Below, piece after piece: positions 30,230-38,206 of a DNA stretch of 46,417 bases. Both the position numbers and the translations under genes were made by a program. The number at the start of each line of letters is the position of its first letter. Within the stretch, counting starts at the first letter, position 1. A model generated the notes under the pieces. It did not search any database. It saw only the letters and a program-made list of their open reading frames with translations, and had not been told where the DNA came from. This DNA comes from UBA5399 sp964592125 (GTDB lineage Bacteria; Bacillota; Clostridia; Christensenellales; Christensenellaceae), in NCBI GenBank assembly GCA_964592125.1, contig CAZQBV010000009.1, forward strand, positions 1 to 46,417, written 5' to 3'.

Positions 30230-31609
30230 ATGGCAAAACTTTGGGGCGGACGGTTTGAAAAGGGTACAGATGCATTTGCAGAGGGGTTTCACTCCTCCAT
30301 TGGCTTTGACAACCGACTATACAAGCAGGATATACAGGGCAGCATTGCCCACGCCAACATGCTGGGGCAGCAGGGCATTATAAGCAAAGACGAAGCCCGG
30401 CAAATTGTGGAGGGGCTTTCGGGCATACTTGCCGATATAGAAAGTGGAAAAGTGGCGTTTTCGGTGCATGACGAAGACATACACATGAATGTGGAACGCC
30501 TGCTGACTGAACGAATTGGCGATGTGGGCAAAAAGCTGCACACAGGGCGCAGCCGTAACGATCAAGTTGCGACGGATTTTCGCCTGTTTATGCTGGACGC
30601 TATAGATTCCACAGTGGAAAATCTATCGTCCCTATGCGGCACCATTGTGGCAATTGCAGAGGAAAACCTGCACACTGTGATGTGTGCGTACACCCACCTG
30701 CAAAAGGCACAGCCCACCACACTGGCACACTATATGATGGCTTATTTCGAAATGTTTCATCGGGATATCAGCCGCTTTCAAGATGGCAAAAAACGCACAG
30801 ACAGCCTGCCTTTGGGCGCAGGCGCACTGTGCGCCACCACCTACCCCATCAACCGAAGCATGGTGGCCGATTCACTTGGCTTTTCCGGCATTACACGCAA
30901 CAGTTTGGATGCCGTTTCGGATAGAGACTTTGCGCTGGAATACCTTTCCTCTGCCTCTATTTGCATGATGCACCTTTCCCGCCTGTGCGAAGAAATTATA
31001 TTATTTTCTTCTTTGGAGTTTGGCATTCTGCGGCTGGACGATACCTATTCCACTGGCTCTTCCATTATGCCGCAAAAGAAAAATCCGGATATGGCCGAGC
31101 TGATTCGCGGCAAAACGGGCAGGGTATACGGTTCGCTAACCACACTGCTTACCGTAATGAAGGGCTTACCCTTGGCGTACAACAAAGATATGCAAGAGGA
31201 CAAAGAGTGTACTTTCGACGCAGTGGATACGCTGAACGCCTGCCTTGTGGTAATGGAAGGCATGCTGAAAACTGCCAAATGGAACAAAGAAAAGATGGCA
31301 CAAAGCGCAGGCGCAGGTTTTACCAATGCCACCGATGCCGCGGATTATTTTGTGAAGAAGGGCATGCCCTTCCGCGATGCCCATGCGGTAATTGGCCGTC
31401 TGGTTCTATATTGCGAACAAACCGGCAAAGCCCTAGATGCACTCACTTTGGAGGAGCTGATGCAGTTTTCCCCAGATACAGACGAAGAGTTCTACAATGC
31501 AGTTAGCCTGAAAACCTGCATCAATACGCGCAATGTGCCCGGCGGTCCCGCTCCGGATATGGTGCAGGCGCATATAGCAGAAGCAAAAAAGTTACTGGAA
31601 CATAAATAG
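30230..31609 (+). CDS. argH: Argininosuccinate lyase
   Basis: A 459-residue ArgH, which splits argininosuccinate into arginine and fumarate, the last step of arginine synthesis. It has the fumarase/aspartase superfamily blocks: HTGRSRNDQVATDFRLF near residue 105, TH-containing AYTHLQKAQPTTLAH, and the signature SSIMPQKKNPD at about 277-287 with the catalytic Ser. ATG 30230 follows GGAG; the frame is open upstream but has no earlier ribosome site. argG and other arg genes are not nearby. It follows proA after 113 bases that hold a stable RNA hairpin. Confidence 0.95.
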   Translation: MAKLWGGRFEKGTDAFAEGFHSSIGFDNRLYKQDIQGSIAHANMLGQQGIISKDEARQIVEGLSGILADIESGKVAFSVHDEDIHMNVERLLTERIGDVGKKLHTGRSRNDQVATDFRLFMLDAIDSTVENLSSLCGTIVAIAEENLHTVMCAYTHLQKAQPTTLAHYMMAYFEMFHRDISRFQDGKKRTDSLPLGAGALCATTYPINRSMVADSLGFSGITRNSLDAVSDRDFALEYLSSASICMMHLSRLCEEIILFSSLEFGILRLDDTYSTGSSIMPQKKNPDMAELIRGKTGRVYGSLTTLLTVMKGLPLAYNKDMQEDKECTFDAVDTLNACLVVMEGMLKTAKWNKEKMAQSAGAGFTNATDAADYFVKKGMPFRDAHAVIGRLVLYCEQTGKALDALTLEELMQFSPDTDEEFYNAVSLKTCINTRNVPGGPAPDMVQAHIAEAKKLLEHK

Positions 31610-31667
31610 ACAAAACCGCCCTTACCCTATGCAGAGGGGCATACTTTAGCTTATCGAGAGGAGAATG

Positions 31668-31712
31668 ATGCACCGTGCCAACATTGGGCACAGTGGTGAA
31701 TACATACTATGA
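31668..31712 (+). CDS. Possible short upstream ORF coupled to FGGY kinase
   Basis: ATG at 31668 (or 31665) follows GAGAGGAG and opens a 14-15-codon frame reading MHRANIGHSGEYIL, ending in TGA that overlaps the kinase start as ATGA. The kinase itself has no good ribosome site, so its translation may depend on this ORF. A small hairpin GTGCC/GGCAC lies inside it (about 31675-31691). Confidence 0.4.
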   Translation: MHRANIGHSGEYIL

Positions 31713-33232
31713 AAATAATTGCTTATGATTTGGGAACGGGCGGGGTGAAAGCCTCGCTATACGATGAACAGCTAAACACACTTAGCAAATCCTTTATAGA
31801 GTACCCAACGTTTTATCCACAGCCGGGCTATCACGAACAACGGCCTGCCGACTGGTGGAATGGCGTGGTGCAAAGCACACAGTTGTTGCTGCAAAATTCC
31901 AACACCAATGCCGATGAAATTGCCTGTGTATCGCTTTCCGGGCACAGCCTTGTTGCACTGCCAGTGGGTGCAGATGGGCAGCTTCTTTTAGAACAGGTGC
32001 CCATTTGGTCGGACACACGCGCCGCCAGCGAAGCGGCGGAATTTTTTGAACAAGTTCCGGAGGAGAGCTGGTATATGACGACAGGCAACGGCTTCCCCAA
32101 GCCCTGCTATTCCGTATTCAAGCTAATGTGGCTGAAAAAGCACAACCCGGAAGTGTTTGAAAAAACAGCGCATGTGTTGGGCAGCAAGGATTATATCAAC
32201 TTTAAACTGACAGGCAATGCCTATACAGACTATTCCTACGCTTCTGGAACTGGCGCATACGACCTATTGGGCAAATGCATGAAGCCCGAGTATTTGGAAG
32301 CCGCCGGGCTGCCTTTGCATATCTTCCCGAAAATTGTGCCCTCCCACCATGTGGTTGGCAAGGTAACGCCACAGGCTGCCAAGGAAATTGGCCTGTCCGA
32401 ACACACAGCCGTAGTGTGCGGAGGCGTGGATAACGCCTGTATGGCATTGGGCGCGGTAGGCGCGGGAGTGGGGCGCGTTTATGTATCTCTGGGTTCCTCC
32501 AGCTGGATACCCGTAAACTCTGCACAGCCTATACTGGACTACAGGCAAAAGCCCTATGTGTTTGCCCACATTGACGAGAATATTTACACCTCCGCATTTT
32601 CCATTTTTGCGGGGGGCAGCTCCTTCCAGTGGGTCCGCGACCAGCTTTGCAAGGATATTACCGCCGAAGGTGGTGCCTATACAGAAATGACCAAGCTGGC
32701 AGAGCATGTGCCCGTGGGCTCGGGCGGCATATTTTTCAACCCCAGCCTAGCCGGAGGTACTTCTCAAGACAAAAGCATACACATTCGCGGCGCTTATGTG
32801 GGGCTGCACCTTGGCACCACACGTGATGATATGATTCGCGCAGCTATGGAAGGCATTGCCATGAATTTGAAGCAATCGCTAAACTTTTTGCAACAGCACA
32901 CCACGCTTTCCGATTATATTCTGATTTGTGGGGGCGGCAGCAAAAGCAAATATTGGATGCAAATGTTCTCGGATATTTTCAATACCGACATTTTGAAAAC
33001 CAATATAGATCAGGATGCTGCCTCTATTGGTGCAGCAGCCATTGCAGCGCGTGGCCTAGGGTTGTGGAGCGATTACAGCAAAATTGACAAACTGCATGTT
33101 GTGGAAAACCGAAACACGCCGAATACAGAAAACGTACCGCTATATGCTCAACTTTTCAAAACCTTTACCCATGTGAACAGCCTAATGGCGGATCTGGGTG
33201 ATTATATGAACGAACACCGTTTAGGCGAATAA
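31709..33232 (+). CDS. FGGY-family carbohydrate kinase, xylulokinase-like
   Basis: A 507-residue FGGY kinase, the third in the window. The phosphate loop YDLGTGGVKASLYD is at the N-terminus, the presumed catalytic Asp241 lies in CGGVDNACMALG, and the C-terminal nucleotide block is ICGGGSKSKYWMQMF. Segment SWIPVNSAQPILDYRQK and others differ clearly from both other kinases. Substrate is likely a pentulose or related ketose but cannot be fixed. The ATG at 31709 overlaps the stop of a short upstream ORF, and no ribosome site lies in the seven bases before it; in-frame extension upstream is blocked by TGA. It follows argH after 99 bases and ends at a terminator. Confidence 0.85.
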   Translation: MKIIAYDLGTGGVKASLYDEQLNTLSKSFIEYPTFYPQPGYHEQRPADWWNGVVQSTQLLLQNSNTNADEIACVSLSGHSLVALPVGADGQLLLEQVPIWSDTRAASEAAEFFEQVPEESWYMTTGNGFPKPCYSVFKLMWLKKHNPEVFEKTAHVLGSKDYINFKLTGNAYTDYSYASGTGAYDLLGKCMKPEYLEAAGLPLHIFPKIVPSHHVVGKVTPQAAKEIGLSEHTAVVCGGVDNACMALGAVGAGVGRVYVSLGSSSWIPVNSAQPILDYRQKPYVFAHIDENIYTSAFSIFAGGSSFQWVRDQLCKDITAEGGAYTEMTKLAEHVPVGSGGIFFNPSLAGGTSQDKSIHIRGAYVGLHLGTTRDDMIRAAMEGIAMNLKQSLNFLQQHTTLSDYILICGGGSKSKYWMQMFSDIFNTDILKTNIDQDAASIGAAAIAARGLGLWSDYSKIDKLHVVENRNTPNTENVPLYAQLFKTFTHVNSLMADLGDYMNEHRLGE

Positions 33233-33244
33233 TATTATGCAATC

Positions 33245-33286
33245 AAAAAAGCTACTTTCTTTTATTATGAAAAAAGCAGCTTTTTT
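33245..33286. terminator. Bidirectional terminator
   Basis: AAAAAAGCT (33245-33253) pairs with AGCTTTTTT (33278-33286), with further pairing CTTT/AAAG inward. It lies between the FGGY kinase and the convergent PEBP gene. Confidence 0.78.
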
Positions 33287-33314
33287 ATTTCTAAATTTCT
33301 ATTTAGCCTTGGCG

Positions 33315-33872
33315 CTACTGCGTGTTATCCCCATTCTGATAAGTGCCTATTATATGTCCCCTTGCCAGTACATTGCCCTGCTGCCCATCCGCTTTTGCGT
33401 TGATTCCCTTCACAATATCCGCATAGGTATTTCTGGCATCCATTTTACCGGGCAGCTTGCCGGTTGCCTCCTGTAGCGCAAACACCTCTATCCTATAGTT
33501 GTGCCTTCCCAAAGCTTTGGGGGGGTATGGCCCCACATATACGCTGTGGTCTGTATCTCGCCCCTGCGCCAGTTCTGTTTCTTGCACCGTTGTGAACCAA
33601 TGCAACCAATTGGCATCCTCATCAAACATGCAAACCGCATAGGCTGCGGCACCTTCCACTGCTTCCCACGCCAGCTGTGGGCTTTGGTTTTCACCTGTGG
33701 GGTTGTTGCTTCCTTTATCCGCCGCGGTAGCGGTTAGCAACTTACCCTCATTGTTGATAGATTCCGATGTTAGTTTCATTTCCGGCACCTCCAGCGGGGC
33801 GTCCTCAAACTTCCCGCACGCGGAAAGCACAAGCGCCAGTACCAATATGCTTACAACTAAAATTTTCCTCAT
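33315..33872 (-). CDS. YbhB/YbcL-family (PEBP) lipoprotein
   Basis: 185 residues with a lipoprotein signal peptide (MRKILVVSILVLALVLSAC, Cys19) and a phosphatidylethanolamine-binding-protein fold. Family marks are SPQLAWEAVEGAAAYAVCMF, DEDANWLHWFTT and the later YVGPYPPKALGRHNYRIEVF with the GPxPP-GxHxYxF pattern. The bacterial members are of uncertain role; they bind anionic ligands and have been proposed as inhibitors or carriers. The ATG follows GAGGG. It follows galM on the same strand after 39 bases, so the two are probably cotranscribed. Confidence 0.85.
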   Translation of the reverse strand: MRKILVVSILVLALVLSACGKFEDAPLEVPEMKLTSESINNEGKLLTATAADKGSNNPTGENQSPQLAWEAVEGAAAYAVCMFDEDANWLHWFTTVQETELAQGRDTDHSVYVGPYPPKALGRHNYRIEVFALQEATGKLPGKMDARNTYADIVKGINAKADGQQGNVLARGHIIGTYQNGDNTQ

Positions 33873-33911
33873 ATACCCTCACCCATTATACTCGTTTCAA
33901 TCAGATTCATA

Positions 33912-34946
33912 TTATTTCACAGAAAACGCATAACGTGTGTGATGTGCATAGGTTTGCCCCGGTTTCAGCACTGCGTTTGTAAATTCCGGGCGATTGGGGG
34001 AATCCGGAAAAATTTGCGTTTCCAAACACACGCCATAAAACGGCCCATATACCGTGCCATTGTGCCCTTGTATGCCATCCTCCAGCATTTGCGCTGTGTA
34101 CAGCTGCACAGCGGGTTGATCGGTAAACGCCTCCATCAAACGCCCCGACTGCTCGTCGTACAATGTGGCGAAGCTACGCATACCCTCTCCATTTAGAATA
34201 TAGTTGTTGTCGTAGCCGTGGCATAGTGCAATGGCATCGTACTCGTGTTCAAATATACGATCTCCAATTTTGTGTGCTGTGCGAAAATCCATAGGTGTGC
34301 CTGTCACATCGCGTATTTCGCCTGTGGGTATCAGCTTATCATCTGTGGGGGTAAAGCAATCTGCCTTGATGGTCAGTTCATGCTCTAGCACTGTGTGCTT
34401 TGCACCATTCAGGTTGAAATACGAATGATTGGTTAGGTTTACCACAGTGTCCTTATCGCTTTGGGCGCTATAGGATATATCCACCGCATCCTCATCTGTT
34501 AGCCGAAAGGTAATGTGTGTGGTTAACGTGCCGGGGTATCCCTCTTCCCCATCCGGGCTTACATAACTAAGCACCAGCGCATCCCCTTCCACCTTGCCAT
34601 CCCAAATTTGTTTGTCAAAGCCCTTTATGCCACCGTGCAGTTGATTGCCATTTTCGTTTGGGGTAAGCTTGTACACTGTATCGTTCAGCGTAAATTGCGC
34701 GCCACCAATGCGGTTGGCATATCGCCCTGCAGTGCAACCAAAAAAGGGCGACCCTGCAATATACTGCTCTATCCCATCAAACCCCAGCACCACATCTGCC
34801 AAATGCCCTTTCCTGTCCGGTACTTTTAGCGAAACAATGGTTGCACCCAAATTGGTCACCGTCATCTTTAGCCCATTTTTATTCTCGAAACGATACCAGT
34901 TTATTGCTTTATCGCCAACTTTTTTTGCCTGTTCTACTTTTATCAT
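33912..34946 (-). CDS. galM: Aldose 1-epimerase (galactose mutarotase)
   Basis: A 344-residue GalM that interconverts alpha and beta aldoses. Catalytic and binding residues are seen in NQLHGGIKGFDKQIW (His104), LTNHSYFNLNG (His174) and the general-base Glu in CLETQIFPDSPN near residue 304. Other family blocks are TNLGATIVSLKVPD, GCTAGRYANRI and HHTRYAFSV at the end. ATG 34946 follows AGAGG; the earlier in-frame start at 34988 has no ribosome site. Not linked to other galactose genes here; it likely serves general aldose metabolism. Its upstream spacer is 630 bases. Confidence 0.93.
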   Translation of the reverse strand: MIKVEQAKKVGDKAINWYRFENKNGLKMTVTNLGATIVSLKVPDRKGHLADVVLGFDGIEQYIAGSPFFGCTAGRYANRIGGAQFTLNDTVYKLTPNENGNQLHGGIKGFDKQIWDGKVEGDALVLSYVSPDGEEGYPGTLTTHITFRLTDEDAVDISYSAQSDKDTVVNLTNHSYFNLNGAKHTVLEHELTIKADCFTPTDDKLIPTGEIRDVTGTPMDFRTAHKIGDRIFEHEYDAIALCHGYDNNYILNGEGMRSFATLYDEQSGRLMEAFTDQPAVQLYTAQMLEDGIQGHNGTVYGPFYGVCLETQIFPDSPNRPEFTNAVLKPGQTYAHHTRYAFSVK

Positions 34947-35134
34947 CCCAGCCCTCTTTCCTGTATGTAACACATGTAAGTATACCATTTATAAATGATC
35001 TGAATTTTTTGAATCTTTTTGAATTACTGATACTATCATACCATTTTTTGTTCATGATGAAAAGCACCCACCGCTTTTGATCTGGCTCATTTTCAAAATT
35101 TCAAAAGCAATCTATGCCAGATATTTATTCCCAA

Positions 35135-35176
35135 AAACTAAAACTACCGCAGTAAAAACCACGGCAGCTTTAGTTT
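35135..35176 (-). terminator. Minus-strand terminator with no gene upstream
   Basis: A 15-bp stem pairs 35162-35176 with 35135-35149. Two of its pairs are A-C mismatches as plus-strand RNA but G-U wobbles as minus-strand RNA, and five T residues follow on the minus strand. It is therefore a terminator for minus-strand transcription, yet no credible minus-strand gene lies between it and the acoA start. A small hairpin ATCTGGC/GCCAGAT (35080-35086/35116-35122) lies further on. The rest of 34947-35576 is AT-rich and shows no gene I can support. Confidence 0.65.
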
Positions 35177-35481
35177 GCTATATACTATTATTTATTAATA
35201 GTCATCTTAAAGTCGAATATTCGTATTGTTTGTATACATATATTACCACTTCCTCTTACATTTGTCTATGTTCAATCCGTATATTTTCAGTATATTTTTT
35301 AACTATGTGTTTTCATTATGCCCTTCATAGAAATATCACGTGGTTTTTTATACCATTCTCAACAAATCTAAACAAACTAAGATTGCAAAATTTGCTTTTT
35401 ATCCGGCTGCATGATCTGCCCACGCGGTTTGACTTTTAGGCAATAGTATAGTAAAATTGCTTGCGATTCCAACAGAACATT

Positions 35482-35498
35482 GCCCTGTATTACAGGGC
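35482..35498. promoter_or_regulatory. Palindrome upstream of acoA
   Basis: GCCCTGTA-T-TACAGGGC is a perfect 17-base palindrome, 80 bases before the acoA ATG and just upstream of a plausible TATACT -10 box (about 35547). It is a candidate regulator site for the two E1 genes. Confidence 0.45.
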
Positions 35499-35576
35499 TA
35501 GGTAGTAGATCGATAAATTACATATTCTATACTGTATTGTGATATACTATGCATTGAAGTGAATAAGGAGATTTTG

Positions 35577-36554
35577 ATGTTTCTTTCCAAAGAAATGGCG
35601 TTGGAGATATTATATAAAATGCATTGCGCCCGTAGCTTTGAATACAAGCTGGCAGAGCTGTTTCAAGCGGGCGAACTATATGGAACCACACATTTAAGTG
35701 TGGGGCAGGAAGGCACCGCTGCCGGTGCTATCTATGCACTAAACAAGGACGACCTTGTGCTTAGCACCCACCGCGGCCATGCCATTAGCATTATGAAGGG
35801 CACCAGCCCCAATGCCATGATGGCAGAAATGTTTGGTAAAAAAGCAGGGTGCTGCAAAGGGCTGGGCGGTTCGCTTCATATTGTGGATACCGCCTGTGGA
35901 AATTATGGGGCAAATGGTATTATGGCGGCTTCTTTGCCCATTGCCACTGGCGTAGCGCTCTCTTTGAAAAAAGCAAATAGCGGTAAAGTAGTTGCTGCCT
36001 TTTTCGGCGATGCATCTGCAAATAACGGAGCATTTCACGAGGCACTGAACATAGCCTCTTTGTGGAAACTGCCCGTTATTTTTATTTGCGAAAACAATCA
36101 ATATGGCATGTCCACACATATAGATAGGCACAATGCCACCAGCAGTATCGCTGGCCATGCTGTTGCGTATGGCATACCCGGTATTCTGGCAGATGGCAAC
36201 GATGTTCCCTCTGTATTAAACGCAACTGCACAAGCTGCACATTTGGCACGTTCCGGTGGTGGCCCTTCCCTATTGGAGCTGGAAACCTACCGTTGGCTGG
36301 GGCATTCCAAAAGTGACAAGCGCGTTTATCGAACGCGGGAAGAAGAGGCCGTTTGGCATGAAAAATGCCCTATTCAGCGCTTTTCGAAACACATATCCCA
36401 ATTGGGAGTAACTGCAGATAAATTGGTTACACTGCAACATCGTGCAGAAAAAAAGATAGAAGCCTCTGTAGAATTTGCCCGCAGCTGCCAACCGCTTCGC
36501 TTCGCAGAAGCGCAAGCTTTGGTATATGCAACCAAGGAGGAGCACAATGCCTGA
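35577..36554 (+). CDS. acoA: 2-oxo acid / acetoin dehydrogenase E1 component, alpha subunit
   Basis: A 325-residue thiamine-diphosphate E1 alpha subunit like AcoA (acetoin dehydrogenase) or PdhA. The diphosphate-binding motif runs GDASANNGAFHEALNIAS then LPVIFICENN (about residues 143-172). The third residue is Ala where GDG is usual. Further blocks are THLSVGQEGTAAGAIYAL, DLVLSTHRGHA and LLELETYRWLGHSKSD. ATG 35577 has AAGGAG at proper spacing; a GTG at 35559 precedes the site. The beta-subunit gene overlaps its end by eight bases, so the two are translationally coupled. No E2, E3 or lipoylation gene follows. Confidence 0.88.
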   Translation: MFLSKEMALEILYKMHCARSFEYKLAELFQAGELYGTTHLSVGQEGTAAGAIYALNKDDLVLSTHRGHAISIMKGTSPNAMMAEMFGKKAGCCKGLGGSLHIVDTACGNYGANGIMAASLPIATGVALSLKKANSGKVVAAFFGDASANNGAFHEALNIASLWKLPVIFICENNQYGMSTHIDRHNATSSIAGHAVAYGIPGILADGNDVPSVLNATAQAAHLARSGGGPSLLELETYRWLGHSKSDKRVYRTREEEAVWHEKCPIQRFSKHISQLGVTADKLVTLQHRAEKKIEASVEFARSCQPLRFAEAQALVYATKEEHNA

Positions 36555-37539
36555 AGTTACGATGCGCGAAGCCATAAGGCAAGCACTGCACGAGGAACTA
36601 CATCGGGACAAAGCGGTTACATTGCTGGGTGAAGACATTGGCGTTTTTGGCGGTTGTTTTGATGTGACCACAGGGTTACAAGAAATTTTTGGCACCGATA
36701 GAGTGATAGATACGCCCATTGCGGAAAATGGTTTTACAGGTCTTGCTGTGGGTGCTGCCATGATGGGGCTGCGCCCCGTCGTGGAGATTATGTTTGCCGA
36801 TTTTTCGGCATATGCAATGGATGCCATTGTCAATCAGGCGGCAAAGCAAAGGTTTATGACTGGCGGTCAGGTGGAAATACCCATGGTAATACGCATGCCC
36901 TTTGGCAGTGGCACACAGGCGGCAGCGCAGCATAGCCAAAGCCCCGAGGCTTGGTTTTGCCATGTGCCCGGCCTTACCGTAGTGGCGCCTTCCACCCCTT
37001 ACGATGCAAAAGGCCTGCTAAAAAGTGCCATACGCTACAACAGCCCAGTGCTGTTTTTCGAGCATAAGCTGGCCTACACTATGTCTGGCTTTGTACCCGA
37101 AGAAGAATACACCCTGCCTTTGGGCAAGGCGAACATAGCAAGGAAAGGCACAGACGTTACCTTGGTAAGCTATTCCAACACCGTTACCAAATGCCTGCAG
37201 GTTGCAGATATTCTATCAGAAGGCGGGGTGGAGGCCGAAGTGATAGATCTCCGCACACTATACCCATTGGATATAGAATGCATTGTAAACTCTGTGAAAA
37301 AAACCGGGCGTCTATTCATTACCCACGAAGCTGTGCAGAAATTTGGCGTGGGTGCAGAAGTTGCGGCCGCTGTTGCGCAAAGCGATGCATTTTATGCCTT
37401 GAAATCCCCCATTGTGCGTTTTTGCGGGCAGGATATGCCCATGGCCTTTAACAAGGAGATTGAAGCGGCATCTATACCGCAGGTAGACAACATCACACAG
37501 CAAATTAAAAAAATGCTGGATCACCCCAGTAAGTATTAA
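36547..37539 (+). CDS. acoB: 2-oxo acid / acetoin dehydrogenase E1 component, beta subunit
   Basis: A 330-residue E1 beta subunit that pairs with the alpha subunit to decarboxylate a 2-oxo acid or cleave acetoin. Typical blocks are TMREAIRQALHEEL, LLGEDIGVFGG, DTPIAENGFTGLAVGAAMMG, EIMFADFSAYAMDAIVNQAA and PVLFFEHKLAY; the C-terminal transketolase domain contains VIDLRTLYPLD and the DMPMAFNKEIE end. ATG 36547 lies eight bases inside the alpha gene and follows AAGGAGG. Whether the substrate is acetoin, pyruvate or a branched 2-oxo acid is not decided by sequence; the symbol is by similarity. Confidence 0.88.
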   Translation: MPEVTMREAIRQALHEELHRDKAVTLLGEDIGVFGGCFDVTTGLQEIFGTDRVIDTPIAENGFTGLAVGAAMMGLRPVVEIMFADFSAYAMDAIVNQAAKQRFMTGGQVEIPMVIRMPFGSGTQAAAQHSQSPEAWFCHVPGLTVVAPSTPYDAKGLLKSAIRYNSPVLFFEHKLAYTMSGFVPEEEYTLPLGKANIARKGTDVTLVSYSNTVTKCLQVADILSEGGVEAEVIDLRTLYPLDIECIVNSVKKTGRLFITHEAVQKFGVGAEVAAAVAQSDAFYALKSPIVRFCGQDMPMAFNKEIEAASIPQVDNITQQIKKMLDHPSKY

Positions 37540-37682
37540 ATTCTCACATATTCCTTCGCAATTCCAACAACCTTATTTCTGTTGAATATTACCTTCGTTT
37601 TTTACCAAGATTTTTCGTTGCTTTCACACAGCTTTTACAATATAATAATTTGGGGATAAATTGATTTCGAAAGGGGTGCTTC

Positions 37683-38147
37683 ATGCCACTTAACGTTGTA
37701 CTGGTTGAACCCGAAATACCGCAAAACACGGGCAATATTGCGCGTACCTGCGTGGTTACGGGAAGCCACTTGCACATTGTAAAACCCATGGGCTTTTCGC
37801 TGGATGAAAAACATATCCGGCGTGCAGGGCTGGATTATTGGAAAGACCTTACATTGCATATTTACGAATCGATGCAACATTTTTACGACAGCAATCCAGA
37901 TGCACAACTGTGGTATTTTTCATCCAAAGTTCCACAAACTTTTTCGGAAGTGTCCTACAATGGCAACGCATACTTGGTTTTTGGCAATGAAACTGCCGGG
38001 CTTAGGGAAAAAATGCCTGCGGATAAAATCGAACAATGTGTCCGAATCCCCATGATGCAGAACCAGCGTTGCTTGAATCTTTCCAATGCGGTATGTGTGG
38101 CCGTTTACGAGGTGTTGCGGCAAACAGGGTATCCCAACTTGGTCTAA
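37683..38147 (+). CDS. trmL: tRNA (cytidine/uridine-34-2'-O)-methyltransferase
   Basis: A 154-residue SPOUT-class methyltransferase that 2'-O-methylates the wobble base of leucine tRNAs. The three SPOUT motifs are clear: EPEIPQNTGNIARTC (residues 9-23), YLVFGNETAGL and the knot IPMMQNQRCLNLSNAVCVAV. Length matches E. coli TrmL (YibK) closely. The ATG follows AAAGGGGTG. It is separated from acoAB by 143 bases that hold only a minor hairpin, and is followed by a weak terminator. Confidence 0.93.
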   Translation: MPLNVVLVEPEIPQNTGNIARTCVVTGSHLHIVKPMGFSLDEKHIRRAGLDYWKDLTLHIYESMQHFYDSNPDAQLWYFSSKVPQTFSEVSYNGNAYLVFGNETAGLREKMPADKIEQCVRIPMMQNQRCLNLSNAVCVAVYEVLRQTGYPNLV

Positions 38148-38156
38148 TTTAGTATA

Positions 38157-38192
38157 AAGCCATTTGTTAAATGGTTTGAAATATTTTTATTT
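38157..38192 (+). terminator. Weak Rho-independent terminator after trmL
   Basis: AAGCCATTT (38157-38165) pairs with AAATGGTTT (38169-38177), nine pairs with one G-U that fits the plus strand, followed by a T-rich stretch. It overlaps the leader of the next gene, so readthrough is possible. Confidence 0.55.
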
Positions 38193-38206
38193 TTATGGGG
38201 GTTTTT

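Noticed and set aside
35077..35439. 120-codon plus-strand frame upstream of acoA
   Set aside because: No ribosome site, Phe/Tyr/Ile-rich, and it spans a minus-strand terminator stem. Treated as non-coding.
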